Shown here one piece after another: positions 12,147-23,332 of a stretch of DNA of 64,000 bases. Source of the stretch: Gliomastix tumulicola (lineage: Eukaryota > Ascomycota > Sordariomycetes > Hypocreales > Bionectriaceae). How positions within the stretch are numbered: the first letter of the stretch is position 1; the number at the start of each line of letters is the position of its first letter. The translations under genes were made by a program, and so were the position numbers. Under the pieces are notes generated by a model. The model saw only the letters and a list, made by a program, of their open reading frames with translations. It was not told the DNA's origin and did not search any database. Location: contig BCHX01000002.1 in the NCBI GenBank assembly GCA_001599755.1, positions 930,001 to 994,000 of the forward strand, read 5' to 3'.

Positions 12147-13016
12147 TTTGCTTGTGGCAGGCTGAAGATTTTTGCGAGTGGTTTGTGGGTTGTGTGAAAG
12201 GTTTGAGAGTTGAAAATGCTATGGTTTCTGGAGTAGCTGTGGTGAGAATGTGGGAGTTGATGCAGGATGAGCTGATGATGAAATGTCTGGGAGTGTTGCC
12301 AGCTTAAGTAGTCGTCTGATTGGAGCTACACCTACCACGTTCACCAACGTAGGACATACTTATGGCTTCTTGTTTCAAACGACAAAGATCTTCAAATGAT
12401 TGACTACTCAATATCATCCTACCAACGTCAATGCGTGTATGTTCGTCGGTGATTGTCATTGAGAACATGGGCTATGATGTATGCTCACCATCAAGAATAG
12501 AAATGTCCGAGGTTCCCCACCGATTGCCGTCGCTGATGGCGGTGATCTTTGCAGAGGTAGGCCTGGAGAATGCTATCATTACAAACCGTCTCAATCATGC
12601 CCTGAAAAAAGAGTCATCCTTTCAGGCACAGTAGGCAAACTGCGCCGTCGGCATTTGCGTCGCCTCTGCGGCGTGTTTCACGTTTCTTGCCACGACGTGC
12701 TGCCTTCCTCATAGGCATTCAAGATCGCCAGGGGTCCCATTTGCTGTCAGCCTGTCGGCGCAGGACCAGCTGGGTAGCCGCCTCTGATGCGGCACAGCTG
12801 CTCAATGCCAAAAGAGATCACTACTACCCTAAGCAGGGGTACTCAATCCGCAATTGCATCATCCAAGGGAAATAAATAAGGTTATTTTACGAGATACGTT
12901 TGTTGAAATTGAAACATGGCGTCGTATCTGGAAATGCCCGACGCATGAAGGAGGCGTGGTTTAAGGAGGTTTCAACAAGAGGTTGAATTTGGAAATGTTT
13001 TGTTCGATCAATGCAA

Positions 13017-13330
13017 TGATCAACGCGGCGCCGCGCATAAACTTGGGGCGACTAATTAACGGGACACGTTTGATCAACACGGCACAATCGATCAACAGGC
13101 ACGGGTACTCGACAAGCTTCATATGGGATAAGATCACCAGGGCACAGTTGATCAACACGGCACGGGGACTGAAGCCAAACAATCTGCAAGAACTTTGTGC
13201 CGCTACGTAAAGGTTGTTTCCGTAACGCAAAGGGATAGTGATTCTAAGGCTGTCTCCGATCACACAACTCCAATGCCACTATGTGGATTTCACTGACGGA
13301 CGAGGATTTGAAGCCTTTCAGTTGATCAAC
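13017..13330. repeat. Dispersed TGATCAAC-ACGGCAC motif cluster
   Basis: Core copies begin at about 13017, 13071, 13089, 13149 and 13323, with a degenerate copy (AGATCACCAGGGCAC) near 13131. The central TGATCA is palindromic. The copies lie 250-560 nt upstream of the ribonuclease-like gene, so they could be regulator sites or a decayed short repeat. Confidence 0.5.
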
Positions 13331-13462
13331 ACACACGACATCATATCTCCCAAAGTGGAAAGCTCGCAGACGGCTCATGGCAGTAATAGAACATACTGCA
13401 AAGTCTTGATTGCGTATAAGAACGGACCGTATCCTTCCAATCACCTCTACTTCTATCACTTC

Positions 13463-13488
13463 ATCATCATCATCATCATCATCACCCT
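13463..13488. repeat. (CAT)n microsatellite
   Basis: About eight tandem CAT units, just upstream of the TATA-like sequence and start of the ribonuclease-like gene. Confidence 0.8.
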
Positions 13489-13578
13489 CAATCATCAGCG
13501 CCAAATAGTCTTCAACTGTGCCTTTACATCGGACTTATAAACACATATACACAAACCAAACTCATACCAATCGTCAAA

Positions 13579-14149
13579 ATGAAGTTCAACCTCGCTACCA
13601 CCGCTCTCTGCCTCCTGAGCTCTGTCTCTGTTTCCTTTGCTGCTCCTGCCACGGACTTTGAAGTCCGAGCTCCATCGGATGCGTCGCAGATTAAAAATGC
13701 CCCGACTGAGGACATTTGGTGCTACTCAGCAGAGGGCACCTGTAAGAAATTCCGCACACCGGACAACACAATGACCATATTCACTAACCACCACTTCAGG
13801 GGTCCAAATCTCGCCTCAGACCGTGACCGACAGCATCATCGCCGCGGCCAAGCTCAGGGATCAGAGCCAGCAGCAAGACGGCTACCCTAGCCGCATCATG
13901 AACCCGCAGAGCCTCGGCCAGGGCCTGCCCTCGGATTTCTCGGGCGTGCTGATGCACTACCCCATCGCCGAGACGTCCTCGGGCACGGCCGTCTTCGACG
14001 GCAGGAACTTTGCCGACAACCTCCGCGTCATGTACCAGTACAAGAAGGATAGCCAGGAGGCCACCTTCACGGGTGTCTGGACGCATGCCAATGCGGCGTC
14101 GGGCCAGTATGTCTGGTGCGGTACCCTCGCTCAGTGGGGATCCTCCTAA
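13579..14149 (+). CDS. Secreted protein resembling T1/N1-type guanyl ribonucleases, active site altered
   Basis: Two exons, 13579-13741 and 13800-14149, joined by a GTAAGA...CTAAC...CAG intron of 58 nt, give 170 aa. A signal peptide (MKFNLATTALCLLSSVSVS) precedes a mature domain with only two cysteines, C48 and C161, placed like the bridge of RNase T1-type enzymes. The order of blocks fits that fold: a GYPS segment, then MHYPI where the family has the YEWPI/YEFPI strand, then NLRVMY with a possible catalytic Arg (R130), and TGVWTHANAASG with a possible catalytic His (H150). The strand that normally carries the catalytic Glu has His (H107) instead, and the usual His after Tyr-Pro is Ser. It may be a weak or inactive RNase-fold secreted protein. 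The family call is by eye and moderate. Confidence 0.65.
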
Positions 14150-14749
14150 GTTGGGGTGTCGGATGGGCACATGAAATCATGGTGACTATGAGGCCAACAC
14201 CCTGATGTTGATGTTGCCCATATGTGGTGGCGTATTTTATGTTATAGGTGGTACTGGGATATATGCTCGAAGTGTTCTGAAGAAACCCCGATGACTGAGC
14301 CACGGTGGCTAGTGTATTATTACCTGTTTACTTTGTATTACTACTAGGCCACTATCTATAGCGAGAAGTACCGATTTGAACTTCTACTGGAACTCTTACT
14401 CCTTGTCATCTTTCTGAATGGTCTTCTTTACTGTGGTGGTGTATTGTTTTTGGTCGCAATTCAGATAGCACGGCTGCTGTGTCGCAGCAGAGTCTGCCGC
14501 AACGCTGTTTGACAGAGGCGCGGCTACTGTAATTACGAGAAGAGGGGCATAGGCGCTGTAGGGCCGGGCCGGGCTATTTCTAGCGTCTTGGGCTCATAGA
14601 ATAACGGGTCTGCAGCACAAAATGTTACAACGCTAGTGGCTCGCACAGGCCATATTAAAGAAAAACAATAAGAACCCCGACTCGTGGAGCATCTTCTACG
14701 TAATCGACTTGGCTCCTCCATACGCCCGCCATCGCGTAGGAGCTCCCTA
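14150..14749. other. Intergenic region
   Basis: The 3' flank of the ribonuclease-like gene and the promoter of the F-box gene. Nothing distinct was seen. Confidence 0.5.
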
Positions 14750-16906
14750 ATGAGTCCTCACGTACATTCTTGCTTCCTCTGTGGATACGCTATCGGTGAT
14801 CATGACGGTCCGGACTCTTGGGGGGATACGTTTCGCATCCGTAAGTCCCGTGCACTTCCTCTCTTGCCAGTGCTAACAGAAGCCAGTCTATTCGGTCGAA
14901 GAGGAAGTCGCAGTCACGGGGGTCGGCTTTGTTGACGATCCCGGAGCTGTTCACTTGGTAGCTCCTCTTGACTCTCGGGCGCGCTGGGAAACCTCAGAAT
15001 CCAATGTCCCAATCGGAGCTATTCGCCAGATGCCGGTCGATGGCCGGTACGGCTTTCCCTTCCATGAGGCTTGTTGGTCGCTTCTGGAGCAAGCATATTC
15101 CACCGAACAGATTCCCCAAAGACGTCTGTTTGAGGTCTGCCGCTCGCTACCATTTTCAAATCGACTGGATTGCGTTACCTGGCACCACGATTTCGGGGGA
15201 CTCATATCAGCGGATGACGACTCCTATCCTTGGGAAGACCTCTTTGTCGACCAGGAGGTCGCCTTTGCGAGTTCTAACCCCTACGTTGTACCAGAAATTC
15301 AGCAGCTTCCCTACGAAACTCCTACGTTGCCAGATATCCCCGAGACGATGTCGAACAATGCTGACATCTTTGCTGATGTTCCACTCGAAATTATCAACTC
15401 TATTTCACTTTGCCTGCCAACAAACGACTATTTAAACGCTCGCCTGGCTTTACGATCATTCCATCCCGTCTTCTACATGCAGCAGTTTTGGGCCTCCAAA
15501 TTCTTGCCCTATGCTGATCGTTCGTGGGTTTTTGAGTCCAAAAATTGGGGAGTGGCGTGCAACTGGTTATGGCTGTACCGCCGCACAGCCGATGGCTCAC
15601 CGGGGATGAAGAACCGCGAGAGAGTGTGGCGATTGGTCGAAGAGGTCAAGGAATTACTACGCTCAGAATGGATCCAACCTCCCTCACGCTCCATAACGGA
15701 TGTCTCTGGCATGAAGTGGCTAAAGGCGGCCGGAGACATACGGCCTGACACAAGCCAGCCGTACCAAGGGTTTGACGGAGGCTGCCGTCAATTTCACGCA
15801 AAGCACGTATGCGTGCCCCCGGATCAACTCTCACATTTAGCATTTTCTCTTATGCAGTCTGGGGACACCACGTATATCACCGGAATCAGGTTCATTTTGA
15901 GCCGAGGTGAAGATGTTCGTTTGGGATACATAGCAGATCAGGAGCTCATTTTAGGCATTACAAGTCTCATTGGATTTCACTTGGCCGTTGGATCAAGAGG
16001 CATACAAGGTATCCGGTGCATTTTCGGTAATGATCGTGAATCGCGATGGATCGGATGTCCAGACAACGCTCCAAAGACGAAACGTCTTTGGTTTGCTGAG
16101 CCTATAACTGGCATTGAAGCTGGATTCGATGTAAGTTTGATTTCCTCATGTCAATTTGATTTCGCTGCTAATGACGTAGGGGTACAAAATGGCCAGCCTA
16201 GCAGCTCACGGCTGTATTGCTCCAAGTCACAATAATCTGCGCGATTCGGCATTCTGGTATCCTCGGATCCCCGAGGCGGGCCTAAATCTGAACGAGTGCG
16301 GCTTCACGGCAAGAGAGCATGCCATGGAAAGATACGAGCCCATCTGTTGGACATTGTTCGGAGGATCCGCCGGCATCCATCTCAGATCGTTGACCGGGCT
16401 CTCAGTCACTACCGATATAGGGTGTCCGAGGGTTATCGAGTTTCACTACAACAGCGAGGATGTCCCTCTAGAATGCCGCAAATTAGGAAAGTGCACTCCT
16501 TCCGATTATGCCAAGACCATGCACTTCGATATTGATGGCCCCGGTGGGGAGGTTATCGATTCTTTGACGGTTTATGTTCGCCGATATCTCACCGATGTAC
16601 AATGGTACTATGAATCGGGGTTCCTAGAGTCATTTAAGGTATTTCTCTACATCCTGCACTCTCCCTGTCTAACATGCCTAACATGGCTTAGGTTTCGACC
16701 AATCATGGGCATTCGTATCACTTCGCGTGGCTCCCGCGGGCAAAGGATTGCACCAATTCCGTTCTGAAGACTACAACGTTAGTTGAAGGGTCTACGATAC
16801 ATGGGCTCTACTGGACTCAGGTGTGTACTTGTGCTGCGCTAAAATTGCATTCACTAATCCTCAACAGCATGAAAACAGGATCATGGTACTAGGTGCGATT
16901 TCATAA
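14750..16906 (+). CDS. F-box / DUF7600-type fungal protein
   Basis: Five exons keep the frame: 14750-14840, 14887-16130, 16180-16638, 16692-16820 and 16868-16906, giving 653 aa. The N-terminus MSPHVHSCFLCGYAIGDHD, followed by ITGVG/VDDPGA-like and FHEACWSLLEQA segments, matches the cysteine-containing opening of fungal F-box/DUF7600 proteins. An F-box-like helix set lies around residues 150-190 (ADVPLEIINSISLCLPT). The remainder is the long beta-rich C-terminal domain of this family, ending HENRIMVLGAIS. F-box members usually recruit substrates to SCF ubiquitin ligases; that role is inferred here. The ATG at 14750 is chosen because upstream frame extension uses only non-ATG codons. The last, 13-codon exon is supported by splice signals and frame only. 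Confidence 0.8.
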
Positions 16907-17090
16907 ATGGGAAGTGCAGTCGATAGAGTAAGGAATACAGCAGCTAGAGTAGTCGACACAGCAAGGCAATGAGTAAGCGGCAACCCTCTCAACCAAACCC
17001 ATTCCAGAGAAGTGTGATGCTCTGCTCATCCTCCTCTATTGGCATGTCAGTTGCACAAGTTCTTCCAGGGTCTAGTGCATCTAGTACTCG

Positions 17091-17534
17091 TCATTCTTGA
17101 AATGGCTCACCATTATAGTCCATATGGCTGGAACTGAAGTCGGCCAATGCGACCGCACCTGGAAAGAGTGTGTAGTACCGTGAGTAGTGTCCCATGGTGC
17201 CGATGCCATACATGGCCGAAGTTGGTGATGAGTTTGCCGCCCACCTCTGCATGCTCTGTGATAAGTACAGGATAACTCTACGATCATCAATGCCCCTCGC
17301 TGTTCTAGCCTCCAAAACGGCGGCAAAGACCTCCAGATCTGGCGGTTCCAACACTGGTTTCTCGACGTAGTGTGTAATGCTTGAGCGTGAGGCTGTGCCG
17401 CATGCATGCGTCTTCACTACAGCTCGTGATTCGAACAGGAGGAGGCATTGCACCTTGGCTGCCTTGGCAGATGATTTCTCGTTCCTTGGCAACCCATCCC
17501 CTTTTTTCCCAGCCATCCCCTTGGCTCTGTCCAT
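17091..17534 (-). CDS. Hypothetical protein, 147 aa
   Basis: An ATG-started open frame (MDRAKGMAGKKGDGLPRNEK) whose second half (RRVILYLSQSMQRWAAN, YGIGTMGHYSRYYTLFPG) reads like genuine protein, with regular hydrophobic and aromatic spacing. The first 40 residues are lysine-rich and less convincing, so the real start may lie inside. No family was recognised. It may be a small gene or a remnant of a larger one. Confidence 0.4.
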   Translation of the reverse strand: MDRAKGMAGKKGDGLPRNEKSSAKAAKVQCLLLFESRAVVKTHACGTASRSSITHYVEKPVLEPPDLEVFAAVLEARTARGIDDRRVILYLSQSMQRWAANSSPTSAMYGIGTMGHYSRYYTLFPGAVALADFSSSHMDYNGEPFQE

Positions 17535-17637
17535 TGCTCACCATTTTCCTCTCTTCACCATTTCTCGCCACAAAGCTGTTTATCGGCTTTTAAGACCGGA
17601 ATAGGTTTATCTTGGGTTGGAATTGTCCCTTTGCGTA

Positions 17638-18307
17638 ATGCGCTCTGTACATGCTACCGGGGCTTTAGTGGCTCGTGAGTTTTCTGATCCTATTGTAGTC
17701 TTTGCTTATTTGGTAATGATTCCCTTGCTTAGTGAACCTTCAGGTCGCTCTAGCCCAGGTGTCGTCGCCTACAAGATCCCCCGCGACATCAACACCGACT
17801 TCCTCGACCCGGACATGCCCCCTCCCGATCTCAAAGGAGACTGCTAGGATGAATGAGGTCATCGAGGAAGAAGGGGGCTCTGCCTGCGCCGGGGCCATCA
17901 TCAGCGACACCTACCCGTCAAACGTGACGCGTGCCATGGAAAAGTGCTGCGCCGGCAACATCACGGTGGTCCGCAGCTTCGATGGTGTCCCTAGCGGCGA
18001 CTGTGCGCAATACTGCCACCAGGCGCTACCCTGGCCGGGAGATGCCTATGAGAGGGCCGATGCGTTGTGGGCATGGGATAAGTGCGTGGAGGAGTTCAGC
18101 CTGTATCGGGATGGCTTTTGGGGTGGCCTGGAGGATGTGCAATGCTTCTCGTTGCCTCAATACTGGCTCCCTCCCGATTTTGATATGGAGGCATACGCAG
18201 AGGAGCGTGAACGAGAGGACGAGGAAGGTGCCGGGGCCAGACTATCTGCCATCATGTGGACATGGAGCGTGGTACTTGGGGGGTTGCTTGCCCTGGTTGT
18301 ACTGTAG
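17638..18307 (+). CDS. Cysteine-rich secreted, probably GPI-anchored protein
   Basis: Two exons, 17638-17674 and 17733-18307, with a GTGAGT...CTTAG intron, give 203 aa. Splicing joins MRSVHATGALVAL to NLQVALAQ, making a good signal peptide; without the intron no signal peptide is formed and the frame meets a stop at 17845. A Ser/Thr/Pro-rich mature N-terminus follows (a likely O-glycosylated stalk), then a domain with several cysteines (SACAGA, EKCCAGN, DCAQYC, WDKCVEEF, VQCFS). The end, LSAIMWTWSVVLGGLLALVVL without its final residue count in mind, is a hydrophobic tail typical of GPI attachment. Function is unknown; surface location is inferred. Confidence 0.65.
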
Positions 18308-18587
18308 CTGCACCAAGGCTAGTAGATAGGACAGATCATTGCTACATGAACACGGAATCTCCCGGACTTCCCATTTTAGTAATAGGACACCTCACGTGAA
18401 TAATCAGTGGCAGGCCACCGTTGTACCGCTATCTAGACAGACGAGCTTTGTATCGCGTTCTTATTAGAGGCTGTTTCCCTCTAGCATTCTTGGTGCACCA
18501 CTTGATATCGCCGCAATGAAGGACAAACACTGGGAGAATGACAAGAACGCCGTAGTCAGTCTAGCTGACGGCAACTGATGAAAGTAT

Positions 18588-19094
18588 TCATAAATCCAGT
18601 GCCATCTTGATCTCTCCATCCTCATCCGCCGGCTCAACCTGCTTAAACCCAAGCTTCTGGTAGAATCTGAACGGTGATTCCTCAGGAGTCACAAGCTTAT
18701 CCGGGTTATCGCTTGCCTTCCCCTCCGGTGGTGTCGAATACACGCATAGCTGCTTCGCCTTCGGATTGTGCTGCCGGATGTGCGCAATGGCGAACTCGAC
18801 GCCCCGCCGCCCGTATCCCAAGTGCTGATAGCGCGCGTCGATCATAAACCGCCAGATGAAGTAGGCGTCTTTCGGGTCCCAGATGGCCATCATGAGAAAC
18901 CCGACGAGCGTCTCGTCGGCGTAGATGGCCCGGAGCCATGCGTCCTCCGAGTAGGCGGCCTCGGCAAGAGACCACACGTTTGCGGCTAGGTTGCCTTTCT
19001 GCCCGTGCTTGAGACTGAGGTTTGCGACTGCGCGCCAGTTGTGCTCCGTGATCTCGCGGAATGTGAGGGTAGATTCTCTGCTGGGAGTGGCCAT
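18588..19094 (-). CDS. GNAT-family N-acetyltransferase
   Basis: 168 aa from the ATG at 19094 (MATPSRESTLTFREITEHNW). Features of the GNAT fold are present: the beta-4 segment VGFLMMAIWDP, the sequence RYQHLGYGRRGVEFAI that places a Q/RxxGxG/A-type acetyl-CoA pyrophosphate-binding loop (here QHLGYGRRG), and a C-terminal FYQKLGFKQ motif. It most resembles spermidine- or diamine-type acetyltransferases by length and motif order; the substrate cannot be told. An in-frame ATG 86 codons upstream at 19352 exists, but that extension has no conserved look. Confidence 0.8.
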   Translation of the reverse strand: MATPSRESTLTFREITEHNWRAVANLSLKHGQKGNLAANVWSLAEAAYSEDAWLRAIYADETLVGFLMMAIWDPKDAYFIWRFMIDARYQHLGYGRRGVEFAIAHIRQHNPKAKQLCVYSTPPEGKASDNPDKLVTPEESPFRFYQKLGFKQVEPADEDGEIKMALDL

Positions 19095-19898
19095 GGTGGA
19101 CTTTGCGAGAGTGTGAATGGAACGGTGATGCCCGCTCCGGACTAAGATGTGTGAGATGCGATGTAAGATGTCGAGAGCGTGGCTGGAACGCCTGGGTGAA
19201 CACGAATTGTGAATACTTGATCTGTAGAGATTCAAGTCAATCTTTATAGCTACGTAGGTCAGTGCCTCGTATAGCAGATCGTCCCACCGCGTATAAGTTT
19301 GCCAAATATGGCACTCGATTCTCGTAGGTTTAATATACCGTAGATGATTCATATTGATCTACAATGATCCCAGTGCAGCCAAAACCAAGTGCGGCTTAGT
19401 GTTGGAAGAAAATCTCACCTTCAAGTGAGTCATCTCTAGGTATCAACGGTGTGATTGGACTGAGGGAGATGATCAGTAGTTTCCTTAGCATGAGTCATTT
19501 GGCACATGAGAATCATCCCTAAAGAGCTACTAGGCTGTCAGGCAATTAAGCATACGGTTGTAACATATTCGTCCTACCACACTGCCCTCAGGTCACAGGA
19601 ATTCCGTGATGCACTTTGCCTGGCGGATCCAGGCCGTCGGAGGTGGGTGCTGACACTGCCTATACCCGGAACCCATGGATGTACTGAGCTGTGATCAGCC
19701 AGGCTTCTACTTTTTGTGCCCAGGTTGTCTGACGGAATCCACTGTTGTTGAGTATCAAGTTTGTTCTCCATTTCTGCAGTCCTTCGATAGCGAGTAGAGA
19801 TGAACGTGGGGATGTTCAGGCGAATGGGTAAAGTTCAAGGCACGATGGGATTACTGATGCAGTATTCTTAATTGATATACTGTACTGGATGAGCACGC
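19095..19898. other. Intergenic region
   Basis: The 5' flank of the GNAT gene and the 3' flank of the disrupted HET gene. Moderately AT-rich; no gene or repeat recognised. Confidence 0.5.
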
Positions 19899-22682
19899 CT
19901 ATAGTATATGTACCCTTTGAGTAGTATACGTGCAGCCAAAGTCGTCAAGGAGAAGGCGCGAGTATCTATCAATAGGGATGATGACGTTCTTATCATCATC
20001 ACCAGCGTCTCTCGACCACAGCTGCTCCTCAGGCTCCCCAGTCTGTAGGTGGGCGCACCGGAGCAGCCCGAGGAACACGGTATCAGCGGAACCGAACTGA
20101 AAGGCGCCTCCTATGAGGATGAACCGCTGGAGCCAGTTGGTCTCGACGCCGAGTCTCCAGGAGTCGCTGGACCGGAGCCAAGGCGTGTCGTCGGGGAAGC
20201 GCGCGGCCGCATCCTCGGGCAGGTCTTGGCCTCGCTGGTAGCATTCATAGAGCTGTGCGATCCATGATTCTCCTGGCTCACGAGACTCCCAGTCCTTCCA
20301 CTGCTCCTCGTCGTGGAATGCCAGCCCGACCATGCCGCGGTCCGTGCTGAGCGTGGCCTCAAGTCGGGGATCAAGACAGTCCCGGTACGCCTCAGGGAAC
20401 TTGGAGCTGCTGGCAGGGATGTCCTTGCTGACCAAACCGTCGCCCTCTGTCGACTTCTCCTCCTCCTCCTTCTTCTTCAACGGATAAAAGTCGTCCAAGC
20501 ACGCCTCGAAAACGGCCTTGACCTCCTTCTTCGCTTTGAAACCGATGAAGGCCCTCTGCTCCTGCTGGTACAACTGCGCACTGTCGAGGAAGTTCTTGCG
20601 CCGTTGGAGCACTATATCCAGAGTCGTGACGAATGCAGCACCATTTCTCACCGTCCATGTGCGGCCCTCTCGGGGTGCCTCGGTGTCGTCGGTGTCGTCT
20701 ACAAGGTTGGCAGGTGGGAGTCTGGGCACCGAAAACATGACCATTGGGCACGAGGCAACAAGGACGCATGTAATTGTAGAGGGCGAGGACGGTGGTGACG
20801 GTTGCTCGCGTAGAATCAGGTACGCCGGGTTTCTGCCGTCCTTCAAGCTAGACGACGCATACAGCGCGTCGGTGCCTCCTTCATGGACGAGACGATCAAG
20901 AGGCCGACGGCTGTAGAGCCATACCTGATGGCCTTGGCTATCCCGCAGCTCGAAGAGGGACAAGGAGCCAGCGGCGCCGACGAGGACGGGCTTCGTCTGG
21001 ATCTTGAGAAATCTGGTCATCGTGAGGACAAGAGCACCCGTATTGGCCTCCACCCGAGGGTCTTCGGACGGCCACAGCTGCATAGAATGCGACAGATACT
21101 CACCGTACTCAACCGAGTGTAGTAGGTACTTTTACTTTGGCGGAAAGACGCTGTCCGTAGACTTGATAATGTCATCCCAGTCCGTGCCGGTTTTGTTTCG
21201 GTCGTCTCGGTCTGCCGTTGCTAGGCTTGTCCAGAGCTGACTCATGACATCGTGAGATGTCCAATTAGGCGCCCAGGACGGCCGACTCAAAGAACGGCCT
21301 TTATCGTTCTCGTTTTCTGAGACGCCCGAGGCGAATGACAGGATCCTCCACAAGCCCTCGTCGATGATGAGATGGGAAAATAAGCCAATGTAGACATGCT
21401 GGCATGACAGGGAGTAGTCGGCGGAGGATATAGGAGACGGGCTTCCGTCCTCGGTGACTGGAAGTAGACCTGCTAAACCAAACAGATGGTCCCGCGCATC
21501 GGCGCAGTGCGCGTTTCGTGTCAAATTCGAGAGGTCTATCACATCCTTGTCTGTGAGGACCCCCTGCGATAGGTACTGGAACCACGGCGCCGTTGAGACC
21601 GGGTCGTCTGCTGTCTTTTCTTCCGTCTTTTCGCCATCGGCGTCCTTGGCTGCCCCTGGTGTGCTCTTTGTGCCCGTGTCGGTCCAGAAGTCGACATCGC
21701 CAACACGCATCACCACCCGCTTGCTGAGGATGAGCTCCTGGATGACCCAGAGCCGGCTGAAGTACCGTCTCTGTAGCAAACCGCCGAGCGCGAGATGGAC
21801 GGTCCCGTCGTCGGCGGTCGTCAGGAACTGGCTCTCAGACCACCCATCCGGAACACTGATGCGGACGCGGTCGGTGCCGAGGTCCTGCAGCTTGCGTCGA
21901 CGGGGGTGCCGGCCTGGCGGAAGACGCGGAGCAATGTCTGGGCCGAGATACACAACCACCTGCGAGCAGTCCGAGTAGATGCGGCCCATGTTGGCCACCT
22001 GAGTCGAGCGCTCCGGCACATCCAGTTGATTAATGCACACGGCGTCGACCCAGACCAGCCGGAAGCCCCTCGCCGGACGCAAGAACCGTAACATCTCGAG
22101 GCAGTTGCGTGTCTGCAGCAGTACGTCCCAGCAAGGGCCGACGTAGACGGGCTAACTATTACTACTGTCGGACTCCTCGCCACCCCAGGTGTACGAGACG
22201 GCCTCATATTCGGGGCAGTTGTCCAGTTCGTACTTCTCGAGGTCCAGGTGCACAGGATCTCTCGGGTTTGCAGCAGCCGTCAGACAAGCAATGCGGAAGC
22301 TGCCCCCGTCGAGCGTGGAGACATAGGCGAAGGATGCATCCCCGCCATCTGCGGACCCAGAGCCTGATGCTGGTGGTCTGGCAAGATTCGTTGGCTGTGG
22401 TGTCTCTGCTGACTCAATGTCACCTCCCGTGCTATCGCCAACACTGATCCCGCCCACCTCGGTATACGGCACTGAGGGTGGCCACCATAACTTCATCTGG
22501 CCTCTTGGTTCGTCTGCTGGCGGGGGCGCGATCGGGGCCATGCCCGCTAAGCGCAAGGATATTTCTTCCAGATCCGGGGTTGCCTGGCATGCCCGGCAGC
22601 GAGGTCGGCCTGCTGCCGCTTCATCGTCTCTCTCGATAACCACAACGGGGTCATGGCAGCTAGAGTCATGCCACCGAGACAT
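19899..22682 (-). pseudogene. HET-domain (heterokaryon incompatibility) gene with two in-frame stop codons
   Basis: One reading frame of 928 codons runs from the ATG at 22682 (MSRWHDSSCHDPVVVIERDD) to a TAG at 19899. The HET domain is clear: YEAVSYTWGG, then PVYVGPCWDVLLQTRNC, VWVDAVCINQ, RYFSRLWVIQEL. The frame is broken by TAG at 22154-22152 (codon 177), exactly between WGGEESDSSNS and PVYVGPCWDV, which are normally contiguous, and by TAA at 21134-21132 (codon 517). No frameshift is needed, and no intron of normal size removes the first stop. The second could be avoided only by a weak 42-nt intron with a GTCTTT donor. HET proteins trigger cell death on non-self fusion, and inactive alleles are common in the family. 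The alternatives are sequencing error or separate shorter products. Confidence 0.8.
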
Positions 22683-23332
22683 CCTGGCTAGGGTATGCAG
22701 TATTGTGTAGGCCAGTGCAGCAACTTTTCGATGGACGGATATCTAGGGAGCAGGCAGTCACAGGCGGGGTCGTGCGTTTATATATGCGGTGAGAGAAATA
22801 ATAGGATGAAGAGACCAAGGGTGATGTAGGTATGCCCAACTTGGTGGTGAGGCAGATTCGTCGTCGTTGCGTGATCCAATAAAGAAGAGGGCGGTCCGTC
22901 AGGTCGGCGACTTGGCGTCCTCCTCAAACATCCAAGATACTTGCAGGATCCTCCACGAAGAAGAAAACCCCCGACAATAAGGACGTCTTATGTGAGATCG
23001 CTCAGCGGCAGATCTCAGTGAACTTGTCTTCTCGAAAGCCCGGCCAATCTGGTCCTTAATCATCTTTCGACGAGAATCACCACATACGACGCTAAAACCA
23101 GGGTATTTCCCTGCAAAACCAAGACGACCTCCTTGGCGATTAGGCCTCTCGTAGTAGGTCTGGTCTAGAAACGACATGGATCTTCGAATGAGGGGTGACA
23201 CCACTTTTGTGCCGCACAACAGAGAAAGGGAATTTGAGGAGGGGCTGCTGAGATGGCACCCAAGTTCCTACGAGGATTTCATCGGCCTGCTTTCTCGCAC
23301 CCTTAGCAGTGTACCTCCCAAATAGCCCCTCG
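22683..23332. other. Divergent intergenic region
   Basis: The shared 5' region of the HET gene (-) and the BBE-like oxidase (+). A small ORF at 22899-23219 (-) lacks recognisable features and was not called. Confidence 0.5.

Larger units (their letters stand above)
12147..13578. other. Intergenic region with TGATCAAC motif copies and a CAT microsatellite
   Basis: About 1.4 kb between two secreted-protein genes. It holds at least five copies of a TGATCAAC/CGATCAAC core between 13017 and 13330, several followed by ACGGCAC, and a short (CAT)n tract near 13460-13488. TATAAA occurs at 13536, about 40 nt before the next start codon. ORFs in this stretch look like chance. Confidence 0.6.

Noticed and set aside
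17638..18307. Apparent frameshift near 17845 in the cysteine-rich secreted protein
   Set aside because: A canonical GTGAGT...TTAG intron at 17675-17732 joins a signal peptide to the main frame with no frameshift, so the gene is called intact.
22899..23219. 106-codon minus-strand ORF between the HET and BBE genes
   Set aside because: No motif, no plausible domain composition and it lies in a divergent promoter region.
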